This document shows, one piece after another, positions 17,532-26,341 of a DNA stretch of 64,000 nt (positions are counted from its first letter, which is position 1; each line of letters starts with the position of its first letter). The stretch comes from MH13 sp042140245 (GTDB lineage Bacteria > Pseudomonadota > Alphaproteobacteria > Rhizobiales > MH13), in NCBI RefSeq assembly GCF_042140245.1, contig NZ_CP159483.1, positions 62,001 through 126,000 on the forward strand, given 5' to 3'. Under the pieces are notes generated by a model. It did not search any database, was not told the origin of the DNA, and was given only the letters and a program-made list of their open reading frames with translations. The translations under genes and the position numbers were made by a program.

Positions 17532-18857
17532 ATGTCTGGTGTTGAGCCTGTCGCCAAACACCGTTTGCCTGAAAAGCTGACATTGACGGTCCGTCGTGGA
17601 CCATCATCAGATGATACAGAGCAAACGCAAACGCCTCTTAAGAGGCTTTCCAAATCCTTGTCCAAGATGCGCCGTCACGCGCTTGCCAAGACAACGGCAT
17701 TGGCGCTGCTTGGCTCCTTTGTTGCTTTTTCGCAGCCTTCTTCGACCGGCCACCTGGATGCGGCGCATCTGCTCGGACTGGACGGTCCGGGCGCAGAGCG
17801 TTGGCAGACCTTTCTCATGGCCTCGCCTGCTGGCTCCATTCATGAAGCAACGCTGCATTTGGACGATCAAAGAGGCGCGGACTTTGCCCATGCTGGCATT
17901 GGTCAATTGGCTGGTGATGGTGTGCAACGTGCAGCTATCGCGCCGTCCATCAGTGATGACGATCTAATCACCGGCTCCATTCCCGACGGTACAGATCCAC
18001 TGGTTGCGCGTGACACGCGGGCAAACAGAATGATGACGCCTGCCGTCCACGCGCTGTTGGAATCACGTCGCACACCTGTTTCGCTGTTTGATCAGCACCC
18101 CTTCGCGCAAGTGGATGTAGCCAGCCTGCCAACTGATGGGTTTGGGGGCTACATCGGTATGATCGCGCCCGACCCGACGATGATGGTTGCTGATGCACCA
18201 GCCGATCTGGAAGCCGAGAACAGTGCTTCTGTTGGCAGCGACTACGCTATGGCGATGGTTGCACCCTCTTCAGCAGCATCTGCGCTTGCAGCAACCGAAG
18301 GCCAGCGTCAGATCTCAGCGTTTTTGAACAATGATCGGCAGTTCGAGTGCCTGGCCGAAGGCGTCTATTTCGAAGCGCGCGGTGAGCCACGTCGCGGCCA
18401 AGTTGCGGTTGCCCAGGTGATTATGAACCGGGTGAACCATGATGAGTTCCCGGACACGATCTGTGGTGTGGTCTATCAGAACCAGCATTGGCGCAATCGA
18501 TGCCAGTTCTCCTTTGCCTGCGATGGTGTGCCGGAGCGCATCACCGAGCGTGCGGCTTGGGAAGTGGCTGAAGACGTGTCACGCCAGGTGCTTGAAGGGC
18601 GGGATTTGATCGAGACGATCGAAGAGTTCGACCCACTACCACGCCACCTATGTGCGCCCGCGCTGGGCACCGCGCATGATCCGGCTGGATCGCGTCGGCC
18701 TGCACATTTTCTACAAAGGTCGGTACGGCGGCTGGCGCTAAGTCAAAGCGCCTGTCCTCACCCACCAATCGGGATGCGCCGCCTGAACTCTGGTGGCCAG
18801 TCTTTCTGCATCATATGTCGTGTCGAACAGCGCAAAACATGTCGCGCCAGACCCTGA
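17532..18857 (+). CDS. cell wall hydrolase (SleB family), frameshifted near its C-terminus
   Basis: SleB-type peptidoglycan hydrolase, probably cleaving glycan or cross-links in the periplasm. From ATG 17532 (GGAG ten bases upstream) there is a charged N-terminus, a hydrophobic segment (ALAKTTALALLGSFVAFS), a long low-complexity linker, and the hydrolase domain (ECLAEGVYFEARGEPRRGQVAVAQVIMNRV...CQFSFACDG). After IEEFD the frame no longer looks like SleB. The +1 frame from about 18628 reads THYHATYVRPRW through FYKGRYGGWR to a TAA at 18739-18741, the expected end. One base too many, or two too few, between 18621 and 18634 explains this. As given, the ORF runs on to 18857, over the 3' end of ispE. 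The corrected end at 18741 would overlap the ispE stop by four bases. Confidence 0.82.
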   Translation: MSGVEPVAKHRLPEKLTLTVRRGPSSDDTEQTQTPLKRLSKSLSKMRRHALAKTTALALLGSFVAFSQPSSTGHLDAAHLLGLDGPGAERWQTFLMASPAGSIHEATLHLDDQRGADFAHAGIGQLAGDGVQRAAIAPSISDDDLITGSIPDGTDPLVARDTRANRMMTPAVHALLESRRTPVSLFDQHPFAQVDVASLPTDGFGGYIGMIAPDPTMMVADAPADLEAENSASVGSDYAMAMVAPSSAASALAATEGQRQISAFLNNDRQFECLAEGVYFEARGEPRRGQVAVAQVIMNRVNHDEFPDTICGVVYQNQHWRNRCQFSFACDGVPERITERAAWEVAEDVSRQVLEGRDLIETIEEFDPLPRHLCAPALGTAHDPAGSRRPAHFLQRSVRRLALSQSACPHPPIGMRRLNSGGQSFCIICRVEQRKTCRARP

Positions 18858-19559
18858 CATGCGGGCGAAAGGTGCACCTGCTAGCGCGTCAAGGCACGCT
18901 TCCACTGCTGGTGCAATGTTGATGGCTGGTGCCATGAGGTCATTGCGTGTTGAACGCAAGTAGCTGATCAAATCACCAAAGGACTGTGGTTCGGGCCAAT
19001 CAGGCATCGGAGGATTGGTTTTCTGGTCAAGCGCTTTGAAGACAGCCGGTGTTGAGACGCCAATACCGGGATTTGCCAGCACGACATGCGCCGATGGCAA
19101 AGAAACCGGCCTGTTGTCTTCGCCAATGCCTCCGATAATCGCGGGGGTCGCGGCCAAGCACATGGGCACATCAGCGCCCAATGCCAAGCAATCGGCCATC
19201 TCTTGACCAGAAAGCACCCGTCCCTTGGTAAGCAGTGTGATGAGCCCGGCTGCGTCTGCCGATCCGCCACCAATGCCGGATGCGATAGGCAGGTTTTTGG
19301 TGAGATGAATACCGACCGGAGCTGTTGCTTCTCCCCAACCGCGGACAAGGGCCAGCGCATGGCCAAGCGTATTGGCCGCAAGTGGTGGAGCGCCTTCAGC
19401 GAAGGGGCCGTCCACCGTCAGGCGATCGTCTTCGCCTGGCCCGGTCGTAATCTCATCGCCGACGTCGGCAAATGCCACCAGAGAATCCAGCAGATGGTAG
19501 CCGTCCGCTCGCTGCCCGGTGACGTGCAGCGCGAGATTGAGCTTCGCACGTGCCAGCAT
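18738..19559 (-). CDS. ispE: 4-diphosphocytidyl-2-C-methyl-D-erythritol kinase
   Basis: GHMP kinase of the MEP isoprenoid pathway that phosphorylates CDP-methylerythritol. It has the N-terminal AKLNLALHVTGQRADGYH, the ATP-binding glycine loop LPIASGIGGGSADAAG, and the C-terminal MSGSGATCFALF. At 273 residues it is of normal length. It follows the TPR gene by 11 bases and is co-directional with it. The products feed the polyprenyl synthase at 10492 and, if the organism is phototrophic, the phytyl or geranylgeranyl tails of bacteriochlorophyll. Confidence 0.96.
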   Translation of the reverse strand: MLARAKLNLALHVTGQRADGYHLLDSLVAFADVGDEITTGPGEDDRLTVDGPFAEGAPPLAANTLGHALALVRGWGEATAPVGIHLTKNLPIASGIGGGSADAAGLITLLTKGRVLSGQEMADCLALGADVPMCLAATPAIIGGIGEDNRPVSLPSAHVVLANPGIGVSTPAVFKALDQKTNPPMPDWPEPQSFGDLISYLRSTRNDLMAPAINIAPAVEACLDALAGAPFARMSGSGATCFALFDTTYDAERLATRVQAAHPDWWVRTGALT

Positions 19560-19570
19560 GATGGCAAGCG

Positions 19571-21346
19571 CTAGCGCAGAGTGGGGATTTCATAGCCTTC
19601 AGGCCACGTGCCAACCGACTCGACCTCTTCGCGGGTGAGGCCACGTTGAAGCTTGCGCTGGATCGCCTCTTCATCGACCTCGTCGGAGTCGTCCAGATCG
19701 CGCGCATGGCTCCATTGGAACCGCGCTTCCAAACGCCGGCCAACCATCCAATAGGCATCGCCAAGATGATCGTGAATAACGGCCTGAGATGGATCCAACG
19801 TCACCGCACGCTCAAGCTGCTCAACCGCATCTTCAAAGCGGCCAAGGCGGAAATACACCCACCCAAGGGAGTCGACGATGTAGCCTGATTCAGGGCGCAT
19901 CTCGACAGCGCGTTCAAGCATCTCAACTGAGCGGTCCAAATGCTCGCCGCGGTCAACCCAGGTGTAGGCCAGATAGTTCATCACGTCAGGCTGATCGGGG
20001 AAGAGATCAAGCGCTGTGAGAAAATCAGCCTCGGCTTGAGTCCAGCGATCTGTGCGCTCATAGGCAATAGCGCGCTGGTAGAACAACCGCCAATGCTCAC
20101 GGCGGTGATCGGTGATTGTTTCAATGCCGCTGGAATAGACCTCAGCTGCGCGCTCAAAATCGCGACGGAACCTAAGCACAGTGCCAAATGTGTTGATGGC
20201 TTCCAGATCGGTGGGATCAGACTCAATCAGCGCTTCGAGGTGCGCATCGGCTTCATCGGGACGTTCCAACTGGTCAAGCAAAACGCCCAAGCGAATTTCA
20301 GCGGTGCGTTTGAGCGGATGGGCGTTGCCCATGCCCTCATAGGACTCCACCGCCCGCTCCCAGAGTTCAAGTGACTCGTAAACCCGCGCCAGGCCGAAGC
20401 GGCCCAGATCGTGCTCTGGATGCACAAAGAGCGCCAGGTTCAGATAGATGGCTCCGACTTCTTCAGCACCATCTTGGCCAAGGGCAAGGCCAAGGCCGTA
20501 TGCCACTTCAGCGATACCCTGTTGCGGTGTGGTGATCCGATGCCCCATCGGCTGACCAGCTTGAAGGGCTTCCAGGTCGGCGAGGATAACGGCGTTCAGC
20601 GGCGCAAGCTCCAGGAAGGAGGTTAGCACCTCTTCAGCCTGTTCGGCCTGATCATTGGCGACCAGAGCTTGGGCATAGCCTTGAACCAAACGCAGAGCGC
20701 CCGCATCAGTCGAATAGGCACGCTCCATATCACGCAACGCACCTTCAAGATCACCAGATGCCAAGCGGATAAGGCCAGCATGGTAGGCGCCGTAAAGCTC
20801 CACCCAGGCCGGGCCATCAAGCGCATCAAGCTGCGCCAAGGCCTCATCGGTGTCGCCATTTGCGTGCTGCACCCAGGCGCCAACCAGAACCGAAACCAGA
20901 TCACCAAAGCCATCGGTCTGGTAGGTCGCTAACTCGCGTATCGCCGCGCGGTACGAGCGTTGGCGCACGGCATCCAAGGCCAATGTCAAACGGGCCATGC
21001 CGGTGTCACCGGATGCTGCCAGAATGGCGGCCAAATCCAAGGCGCCTGTCATGCGACCGTCGGCAAGTTCCATCGTGAAAGCGCTGTGCAAGAAACGCTC
21101 AGAGGTTGGTTCCAGCTCATAGGCCTGACGATAAAAGTCAGCCGCTGAGGGAATGTCGCGCTCGGTTTCAGCCAGCGTCGCTGCCAGATAAAGCCCGGAG
21201 AGAGATGGAGCTGTCAGCGCCGCGACGGGTGGTGCAAGCGCATCGGCTTGATGCGTTTGCTGCGCGACGGTGTCAGCCTGCACGGCTGCATGAAGTCCGA
21301 TGGCGAAGAGTGCGCCAAGGCATGTGGATGCGGCGGATTTCAACAT
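19571..21346 (-). CDS. exported tetratricopeptide repeat protein
   Basis: This 591-residue protein has an N-terminal signal peptide (MLKSAASTCLGALFAIGLHAAVQA) followed by TPR-type helical pairs over most of its length. Examples are SAADFYRQAYELEPTSERFL, RAVESYEGMGNAHPLKRTAE, EADAHLEALIESDPTDLEA and DAVEQLERAVTLDPSQAVI. It is likely a periplasmic scaffold or outer-membrane-biogenesis accessory; such proteins next to ispE are common in alphaproteobacteria. It is 112 bases downstream of bciA and 11 bases upstream of ispE. No enzymatic motif is visible. Confidence 0.88.
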   Translation of the reverse strand: MLKSAASTCLGALFAIGLHAAVQADTVAQQTHQADALAPPVAALTAPSLSGLYLAATLAETERDIPSAADFYRQAYELEPTSERFLHSAFTMELADGRMTGALDLAAILAASGDTGMARLTLALDAVRQRSYRAAIRELATYQTDGFGDLVSVLVGAWVQHANGDTDEALAQLDALDGPAWVELYGAYHAGLIRLASGDLEGALRDMERAYSTDAGALRLVQGYAQALVANDQAEQAEEVLTSFLELAPLNAVILADLEALQAGQPMGHRITTPQQGIAEVAYGLGLALGQDGAEEVGAIYLNLALFVHPEHDLGRFGLARVYESLELWERAVESYEGMGNAHPLKRTAEIRLGVLLDQLERPDEADAHLEALIESDPTDLEAINTFGTVLRFRRDFERAAEVYSSGIETITDHRREHWRLFYQRAIAYERTDRWTQAEADFLTALDLFPDQPDVMNYLAYTWVDRGEHLDRSVEMLERAVEMRPESGYIVDSLGWVYFRLGRFEDAVEQLERAVTLDPSQAVIHDHLGDAYWMVGRRLEARFQWSHARDLDDSDEVDEEAIQRKLQRGLTREEVESVGTWPEGYEIPTLR

Positions 21347-21458
21347 AAGGTCCCTTTTCGGCGGCCCATTTTACGCAGGCGTTTCACGGCGCGCGAGGTG
21401 ATTTGCTTCGCATATGTGTCCAGCAACCATGGCTTTTTCCCGGCAGCTTCACAAGCGT

Positions 21459-22433
21459 TCAGAACACCGCATGGTCGCCACGCTCGATCGTAGCCTCGCC
21501 GCGCGCAAGTTTGCCATAGAAATCAGCCAGTGTGTCGGTACCATAGGATGGTGTCGCATCCGCGTCATATCGGCCGTACTCGGCATCCCAAACCAGCATC
21601 GATTCCGTCGCGTAGTAACGACCGATGCGCGCCAGCTCTGCTTTCTCGGCAAGGCTGGGAACAAGCTTTCCTAGACCTGAAAGCACCGCAATGATGGTGC
21701 TGATAAGCGCGACCGGTACGTGTTTGATTGTCGGCTCTTTTTCAACAGCAGCAAACAAGGCTTTGCCTTGATCAAGCGGTGTTATCGCCTCGCCAGGGCC
21801 GCCAATGGGCAGAAGCGCGTTTTGGCGTGCAGGGTCCCACAAACACCCAACAATAAATTCAGCAAGATCATCATCGCTGATCGGTTTGCAGGCGGTAAGC
21901 TTTCCATCGCCAAAAACCAGGAATGGTTTGCCTGCCTTCACCCGATCCAATTGGCCAGACAGAGATTTGAAGAAGGCTGTTGGTCGAACAATAGAATAGG
22001 TAAGATCAGCATCGATGAGCGCTGCCTCAAACGCCAGCTTGGCGTGCTGGAACGCCAACAACGGCTTTTGCACACAGATGGCCGAAAGCAGAACGAACTG
22101 CGCAACCTCTGCCTTTTTGGCCACGTTCAGAAGGTTGAGGTTGGCCTGGTGATCGATGGCCCACGCATCTTTTGGCGCGCCCGAGCGTGAGGCCAGACAG
22201 GAGATCACAGCGTCAAACCGCTCGTCTTTGAAGCCATCCCTTGCAACAGATGCCTCGTCGGTGACGTCCCCAAACCGCAAGGTAACGCCGGGCAACAAGA
22301 CCTCTAACCCTTCGCGTTGGCGCACCAAGCACACAACGTCGTGGCCCTGTGCCACCAACACCTTGGCAACAGCCTGCCCTATTGTGCCGGTCGCACCGGC
22401 CAAAAAGACCCGTTTGGTGGCAGGTTCATCCAT
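21459..22433 (-). CDS. bciA: divinyl chlorophyllide a 8-vinyl-reductase (BciA/DVR type)
   Basis: NmrA/SDR-like reductase of (bacterio)chlorophyll synthesis; it reduces the C8 vinyl group of divinyl (proto)chlorophyllide with NADPH. Cofactor motif: GATGTIG (13-19). Segments I recognise from plant DVR and bacterial BciA are LSAICVQKPLLAFQHAKLAFE spread over 116-136, YSIVRPTAFFKSLSG (146-160), FGDGKLTACKPIS (174-186), LPIGGPG (208-214) and IGRYYATESML (270-280). Length 324 is normal. Its ATG immediately follows the TAG of the ETF-QO gene, so the two are translationally coupled. No other bch, crt or puf gene is in the window. A different NmrA-type reductase is possible but unlikely given how many signature segments agree. 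Confidence 0.88.
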   Translation of the reverse strand: MDEPATKRVFLAGATGTIGQAVAKVLVAQGHDVVCLVRQREGLEVLLPGVTLRFGDVTDEASVARDGFKDERFDAVISCLASRSGAPKDAWAIDHQANLNLLNVAKKAEVAQFVLLSAICVQKPLLAFQHAKLAFEAALIDADLTYSIVRPTAFFKSLSGQLDRVKAGKPFLVFGDGKLTACKPISDDDLAEFIVGCLWDPARQNALLPIGGPGEAITPLDQGKALFAAVEKEPTIKHVPVALISTIIAVLSGLGKLVPSLAEKAELARIGRYYATESMLVWDAEYGRYDADATPSYGTDTLADFYGKLARGEATIERGDHAVF

Positions 22434-24087
22434 CTACATGTTGGGATAGTTTGGCCCACCTGAACCTTCGGGCACGGTCCAGACGATGTTCTGGTTGGGG
22501 TCTTTGATATCGCAGGTTTTGCAATGAACGCAGTTCTGCGCGTTGATCTGGAAGCGCTTGTCGCCCTCTCCATCATCGACCCACTCATAGACCCCTGCAG
22601 GGCAATAGCGCGCTGATGGGCCACCATATTGGCCAAGTTCAGAGGCGTGCTGCAAACGATCATCAAGCACTTTGAGATGGATCGGCTGATCTTCTTCATG
22701 GTTGGTGTTTGAGAGGAACACCGATGAGAAGTTGATCAAAGGTCAGCTTGCCATCGGGCTTGGGATAATCAATCGGCTTGGCGGAAACCTCTGTTGCTGT
22801 GGTCTCATAATCGGCTTTGCCATGACCCAGCGTGCCAAAAAGCGAGACGCCAAGCTTGCTGGCCATCCACATATCAAGCCCACCCAGCATGACGCCAATG
22901 CGGGTGCCATAGCGGCTCCAAAGCGGCTTCACATTACGCACCGGATTGAGATCGCGTCCGATGGCGCTGGATCGCCAGCCAGCCTCATAGCTATCCAGCG
23001 TGTCACCAGAACGTCCCGCTTTCAGCGCATCACTGACGGCGTCTGCAGCCTGTATGCCGGACAGTACCGCGTTGTGAGAGCCCTTGATCCGCGGCACGTT
23101 GACGAAACCTGCAGCACAGCCAAGCAGCGCGCCACCTGGAAATACGAGTTTGGGCACAGACTGATAGCCGCCTTCCGAGATGGCTCGCGCGCCATAGGCA
23201 AGACGGCGCCCGCCTTCAAAGGTCGGAGCGATCATCGGGTGGGTCTTGAAGCGCTGGAACTCTTCGAACGGTGACAAATGAGGATTGGTGTAGTTGAGGT
23301 GCAGCACAAAGCCGACTGCCACCTGATTGTCTTCCAAGTGGTAGAGGAACGACCCACCGCCGGTGCTGTTGTCCAATGGCCAACCGAAGGAGTGTTCAAC
23401 ACGGCCTGGATGGTGGTTCTCTGGCTTCACTTCCCAGAGCTCCTTCAGGCCAAGGCCGTACTTCTGATGGTCAGCGTTGTTGGCCAAATCAAAGCGATCA
23501 ATCGCCTGTTTCGATAGCGACCCACGCACACCTTCGCCGAGCAGCACATATTTGCCATGCAGCTCCATACCTGGCGTGTAATTGCCGGTCGGTTCTCCAT
23601 CGCGGCCAACGCCCATATCACCGGTGGCGACGCCATAGACCGCGCCTGCGTCGTTGATTAGCAGTTCAGCGGCAGCAAACCCCGGATAGATCTCAACACC
23701 TAAGCCTTCAGCTTTTTCCGCCAACCAACGACAGACATTGCCCAGCGAGACGATGTAGTTGCCGTGATTGCCCATCAGCGGCGGCATGGCAAAATTGGGC
23801 AAGCGCACGCCACCACCCGGCCCCAGATAGTGGAAGCGGTCTTCGGTAACCTGCGTTTTGAGTGGATGATCGGCGTCCTCACGCCAATCAGGTAGCAGGG
23901 TATCCAAGCCTATGGGGTCAACCACAGCACCCGATAGAATATGCGCGCCAACCTCAGCACCTTTTTCCAACACCACAACGTTGCAGTCGGCGTCCGCCTG
24001 CTTCAACCGAATGGCAGCGGCCAGCCCAGCAGGACCAGCGCCCACAATGACAACATCAAACTCCATGCTTTCGCGTTCTGTTGTCAT
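22434..24087 (-). pseudogene. etfD: electron transfer flavoprotein-ubiquinone oxidoreductase, split by a one-base frameshift
   Basis: ETF-QO passes electrons from acyl-CoA and amine dehydrogenases via ETF to ubiquinone at the inner membrane. The first part, from ATG 24087, has ESMEFDVVIVGAGPAGLAAA (FAD), the quinone-binding region and FDQL. It then shifts into LIGVPLKHQP and a stop at 22696. The second part is open from 22739 and reads SSVFLSNTNHEEDQP, followed by the 4Fe-4S ferredoxin domain (ARYCPAGVYEW, NCVHCKTCDIKDPNQNI) and the terminus GGPNYPNM. Removing one base at about 22728 joins KLTFDQL to SSVFLSN and gives about 550 residues, the normal length. It is either a sequence error or a true lesion; every other residue looks well preserved, which favours an error. 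Confidence 0.85.
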
Positions 24088-24205
24088 CTCATAAATCCCG
24101 CTATGCCCGATGTCCGATATGCTGCGCCGCACAGTCTGTGCGCCTGCCCTTTGTTCCGATATAAGGGCGCTAGGTCAACTCGCTCAAAGGTCGCGTCACC
24201 AAACC

Positions 24206-25009
24206 ATGCAAGGTCAAGCGCTGAAGGAATTGCTGGAATTCTATGAAGCTGCAGGCGTCGATGCGACGCTGGGTGATGCACCCGTGGATCGATTTGCCCA
24301 AGCTGAACCCACGCCGAAGGCGGCCGTTCATCCAGCCCCCTTACCAGCGCAGCCGGTGGCGCCGCATCCCCAAGCTCCGCAGGTTCACGCGGCGGAGCCA
24401 CATCATGGCTTGGAACAGGCCAAAACGCTGGCCGCTGAGGCGCAGACCTTAGATGCTTTGCGCCAAGCCCTAGAGGGGTTTGAAGGTTGCGGTTTGAAGA
24501 AAACCGCCCGTCGGCTGGTCTTTGCCGATGGCAATCCAGAAGCCAAAATCATGCTGATCGGCGAGGCACCAGGGCGCGATGAGGATGCACAGGGCTTGCC
24601 CTTTGTTGGGCGCTCTGGCCAGCTTCTCGACAAGATGCTGGCTGCCATCGGCCTGGACCGAACCAAGGTTTATATCGGCAATGTGATTTACTGGCGCCCA
24701 CCGGGCAATCGCACGCCAACGCCTGACGAGCGGGCGATGTGCGAGCCGTTTATCCGCCGTCAGATCGAGCTGGTCGCCCCGAAAGTGATGATGTCGCTGG
24801 GCGGCTCCGCACTGTCAGGCCTCTTCGGAATTCAGGGCATTATGAAAACGCGCGGGCAGGTTTTGACCTATGCCCAAGGCGACCTATCCATACCTGCGGT
24901 ACCTACGCTTCACCCAGCGGCGTTGTTGCGCAACCCGGCCAACAAACGTCTTGCCTGGCAGGATTTGCTGCAATTGCAATCGCTGATCGAGGAGCATGGC
25001 GCTTTATGA
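24206..25009 (+). CDS. uracil-DNA glycosylase family protein (family 4/5-like)
   Basis: Base-excision repair enzyme that removes uracil from DNA. The UDG fold spans residues about 95-267: KIMLIGEAPGRDEDAQGLPFVGRSGQLLD (water-activating loop), YIGNVIYWRPPGNRTPTP, and the minor-groove loop TLHPAALLRNP. The N-terminal 90 residues are Pro/Ala-rich and probably flexible. Only two cysteines exist in the protein (EGCGLKK and AMCEPF), so the four-cysteine Fe-S site of typical family 4 enzymes is incomplete. ATG 24206 is the likely start because the N-terminal QGQALKELLEFYEAAGVD follows it. The gene overlaps moaB by four bases (ATGA). Confidence 0.9.
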   Translation: MQGQALKELLEFYEAAGVDATLGDAPVDRFAQAEPTPKAAVHPAPLPAQPVAPHPQAPQVHAAEPHHGLEQAKTLAAEAQTLDALRQALEGFEGCGLKKTARRLVFADGNPEAKIMLIGEAPGRDEDAQGLPFVGRSGQLLDKMLAAIGLDRTKVYIGNVIYWRPPGNRTPTPDERAMCEPFIRRQIELVAPKVMMSLGGSALSGLFGIQGIMKTRGQVLTYAQGDLSIPAVPTLHPAALLRNPANKRLAWQDLLQLQSLIEEHGAL

Positions 25010-25554
25010 GCCGTATCGACGAAAGCCGCCGTTTCATACCGCTGAACATTGCTGTTCTTACCGTCTCTGATACGCGTGTGCTAGAAGATGATAAGTCCGG
25101 CGATGTCCTGGTCGGTCGACTGGAAAAAGCAGGCCATGCTTTGGCCGATCGCGCCATCGTCAAAGATGACGCCCCAGCCATCGCCGATCAGGTGCAGACC
25201 TGGGTTGCGCGCGATGATGTGGATATTGTGATCACCACCGGGGGAACCGGGTTTACAGGACGCGATGTCACGCCGGACGCCATCGAGCCTCTGTTTGAGA
25301 AACGCATGGATGGGTTTTCAACCCTGTTTCATCAGATCAGCTTTGAGAAAATCGGCACCTCATCGCTGCAATCGCGCGCGACAGCAGGGCTTATCGGCAC
25401 AACTTTCGTTTTCTGCCTGCCGGGATCACCTGGCGCGTGCAAAGACGGCTGGGATGGTATTTTGCAGTACCAACTGGACTATCGTCACATGCCCTGCAAC
25501 TTCGTCGAGATTATGCCGCGACTGGACGAGCACTTAAAGCGCGGCGCGGGATAA
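25006..25554 (+). CDS. moaB: molybdenum cofactor biosynthesis protein B
   Basis: MoaB/MogA-family protein that adenylylates molybdopterin in Mo-cofactor synthesis. It has PLNIAVLTVSDTR (10-24), VDIVITTGGTGFTGRDVTPDAI (the MPT-binding TGGTG motif), and FCLPGSPGACKDGWDGIL. At 182 residues it is of normal length. The start ATG 25006 overlaps the UDG stop; GAGGAG lies just upstream. The 3' end overlaps the convergent glycosyltransferase gene by 21 bases. Confidence 0.94.
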   Translation: MSRIDESRRFIPLNIAVLTVSDTRVLEDDKSGDVLVGRLEKAGHALADRAIVKDDAPAIADQVQTWVARDDVDIVITTGGTGFTGRDVTPDAIEPLFEKRMDGFSTLFHQISFEKIGTSSLQSRATAGLIGTTFVFCLPGSPGACKDGWDGILQYQLDYRHMPCNFVEIMPRLDEHLKRGAG

Positions 25555-26181
25555 CGCACCCTGCTCGTGCTCGGCGGCTTCAGCCTTTTCAAGCGGCTCC
25601 ATCGGCTGCGCCAGATGTGTGCGAGAACGCAAACGCAACAAGTTCGGCAAGCGAACGGATGGATCTGGTGCGGTCCAATCGATTATCGGAGGCCTTGCGC
25701 CTGTAAAGTCGGCACGACGCATAACAATGCCCTGCGACAGCTTTGCCAATGACATCAACCGATTGGCAGCCAGAATAACCATGCGGCGGCGCACATCAGC
25801 ACTGCCCGCTTCTGGCTCGTGCTCTGGCCTGTAGACAGCCGACAGCCTGCCGCGCGCTGTTTTCACGCGTTCCTGACGCTCAACGAACGACAGTGTTTCA
25901 TCCAGCCAGCCAGGCGAAAGCACAGTGGTCTGATCCAGCAACATCATCCATTGGCCACGATGAGCCGCTTTCAGTGCTTCTGTGGTTTGATTGGATGTGT
26001 TTTTGGCAAGCAAAAACGTGGCGCCGGCAGCATCCGCGATCTGCGGTGTGCCGTCATTTGACCCGATATCGAGAAACACCACATCGCGCACGACACCTTC
26101 CGCAGCGGCAGCGACAAGCGGGCGCAGCACATCCAGAAGAACGTTTTCGCCGTTATGTGTGCGGATGATGACGCTAAGCAT
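25534..26181 (-). CDS. glycosyltransferase family 2-like protein
   Basis: This 215-residue GT-A-fold protein begins MLSVIIRTHNGENVLLDVL and contains DVVFLDIGSNDGTPQIADAAGA (the SxDGT-like nucleotide-binding motif) and WMMLLDQTTVLSPGWLDE in place of the usual DADD metal motif. The frame is open to 26343, but the family start is the ATG at 26181. There is no transmembrane segment. Acceptor and sugar are unknown. A similar gene stands beside moaB in other rhizobia, as I recall, so position may be conserved. Its 3' end overlaps moaB by 21 bases, tail to tail. Confidence 0.82.
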   Translation of the reverse strand: MLSVIIRTHNGENVLLDVLRPLVAAAAEGVVRDVVFLDIGSNDGTPQIADAAGATFLLAKNTSNQTTEALKAAHRGQWMMLLDQTTVLSPGWLDETLSFVERQERVKTARGRLSAVYRPEHEPEAGSADVRRRMVILAANRLMSLAKLSQGIVMRRADFTGARPPIIDWTAPDPSVRLPNLLRLRSRTHLAQPMEPLEKAEAAEHEQGALSRAAL

Positions 26182-26341
26182 GGCGCTTTCGTTAGCATGC
26201 ACCTGCCACATTTGGCGAGGTTTTCCAGGCTTTTCGGTTACCACTGAGCCGTTGGCATAGATTTGTTCTTTTTTTGTTCTCATTCCTGCGTTATGGTCGC
26301 AGCTGACGACGCAAGGCGGCACAAAGCATGGATTGTTGCGC

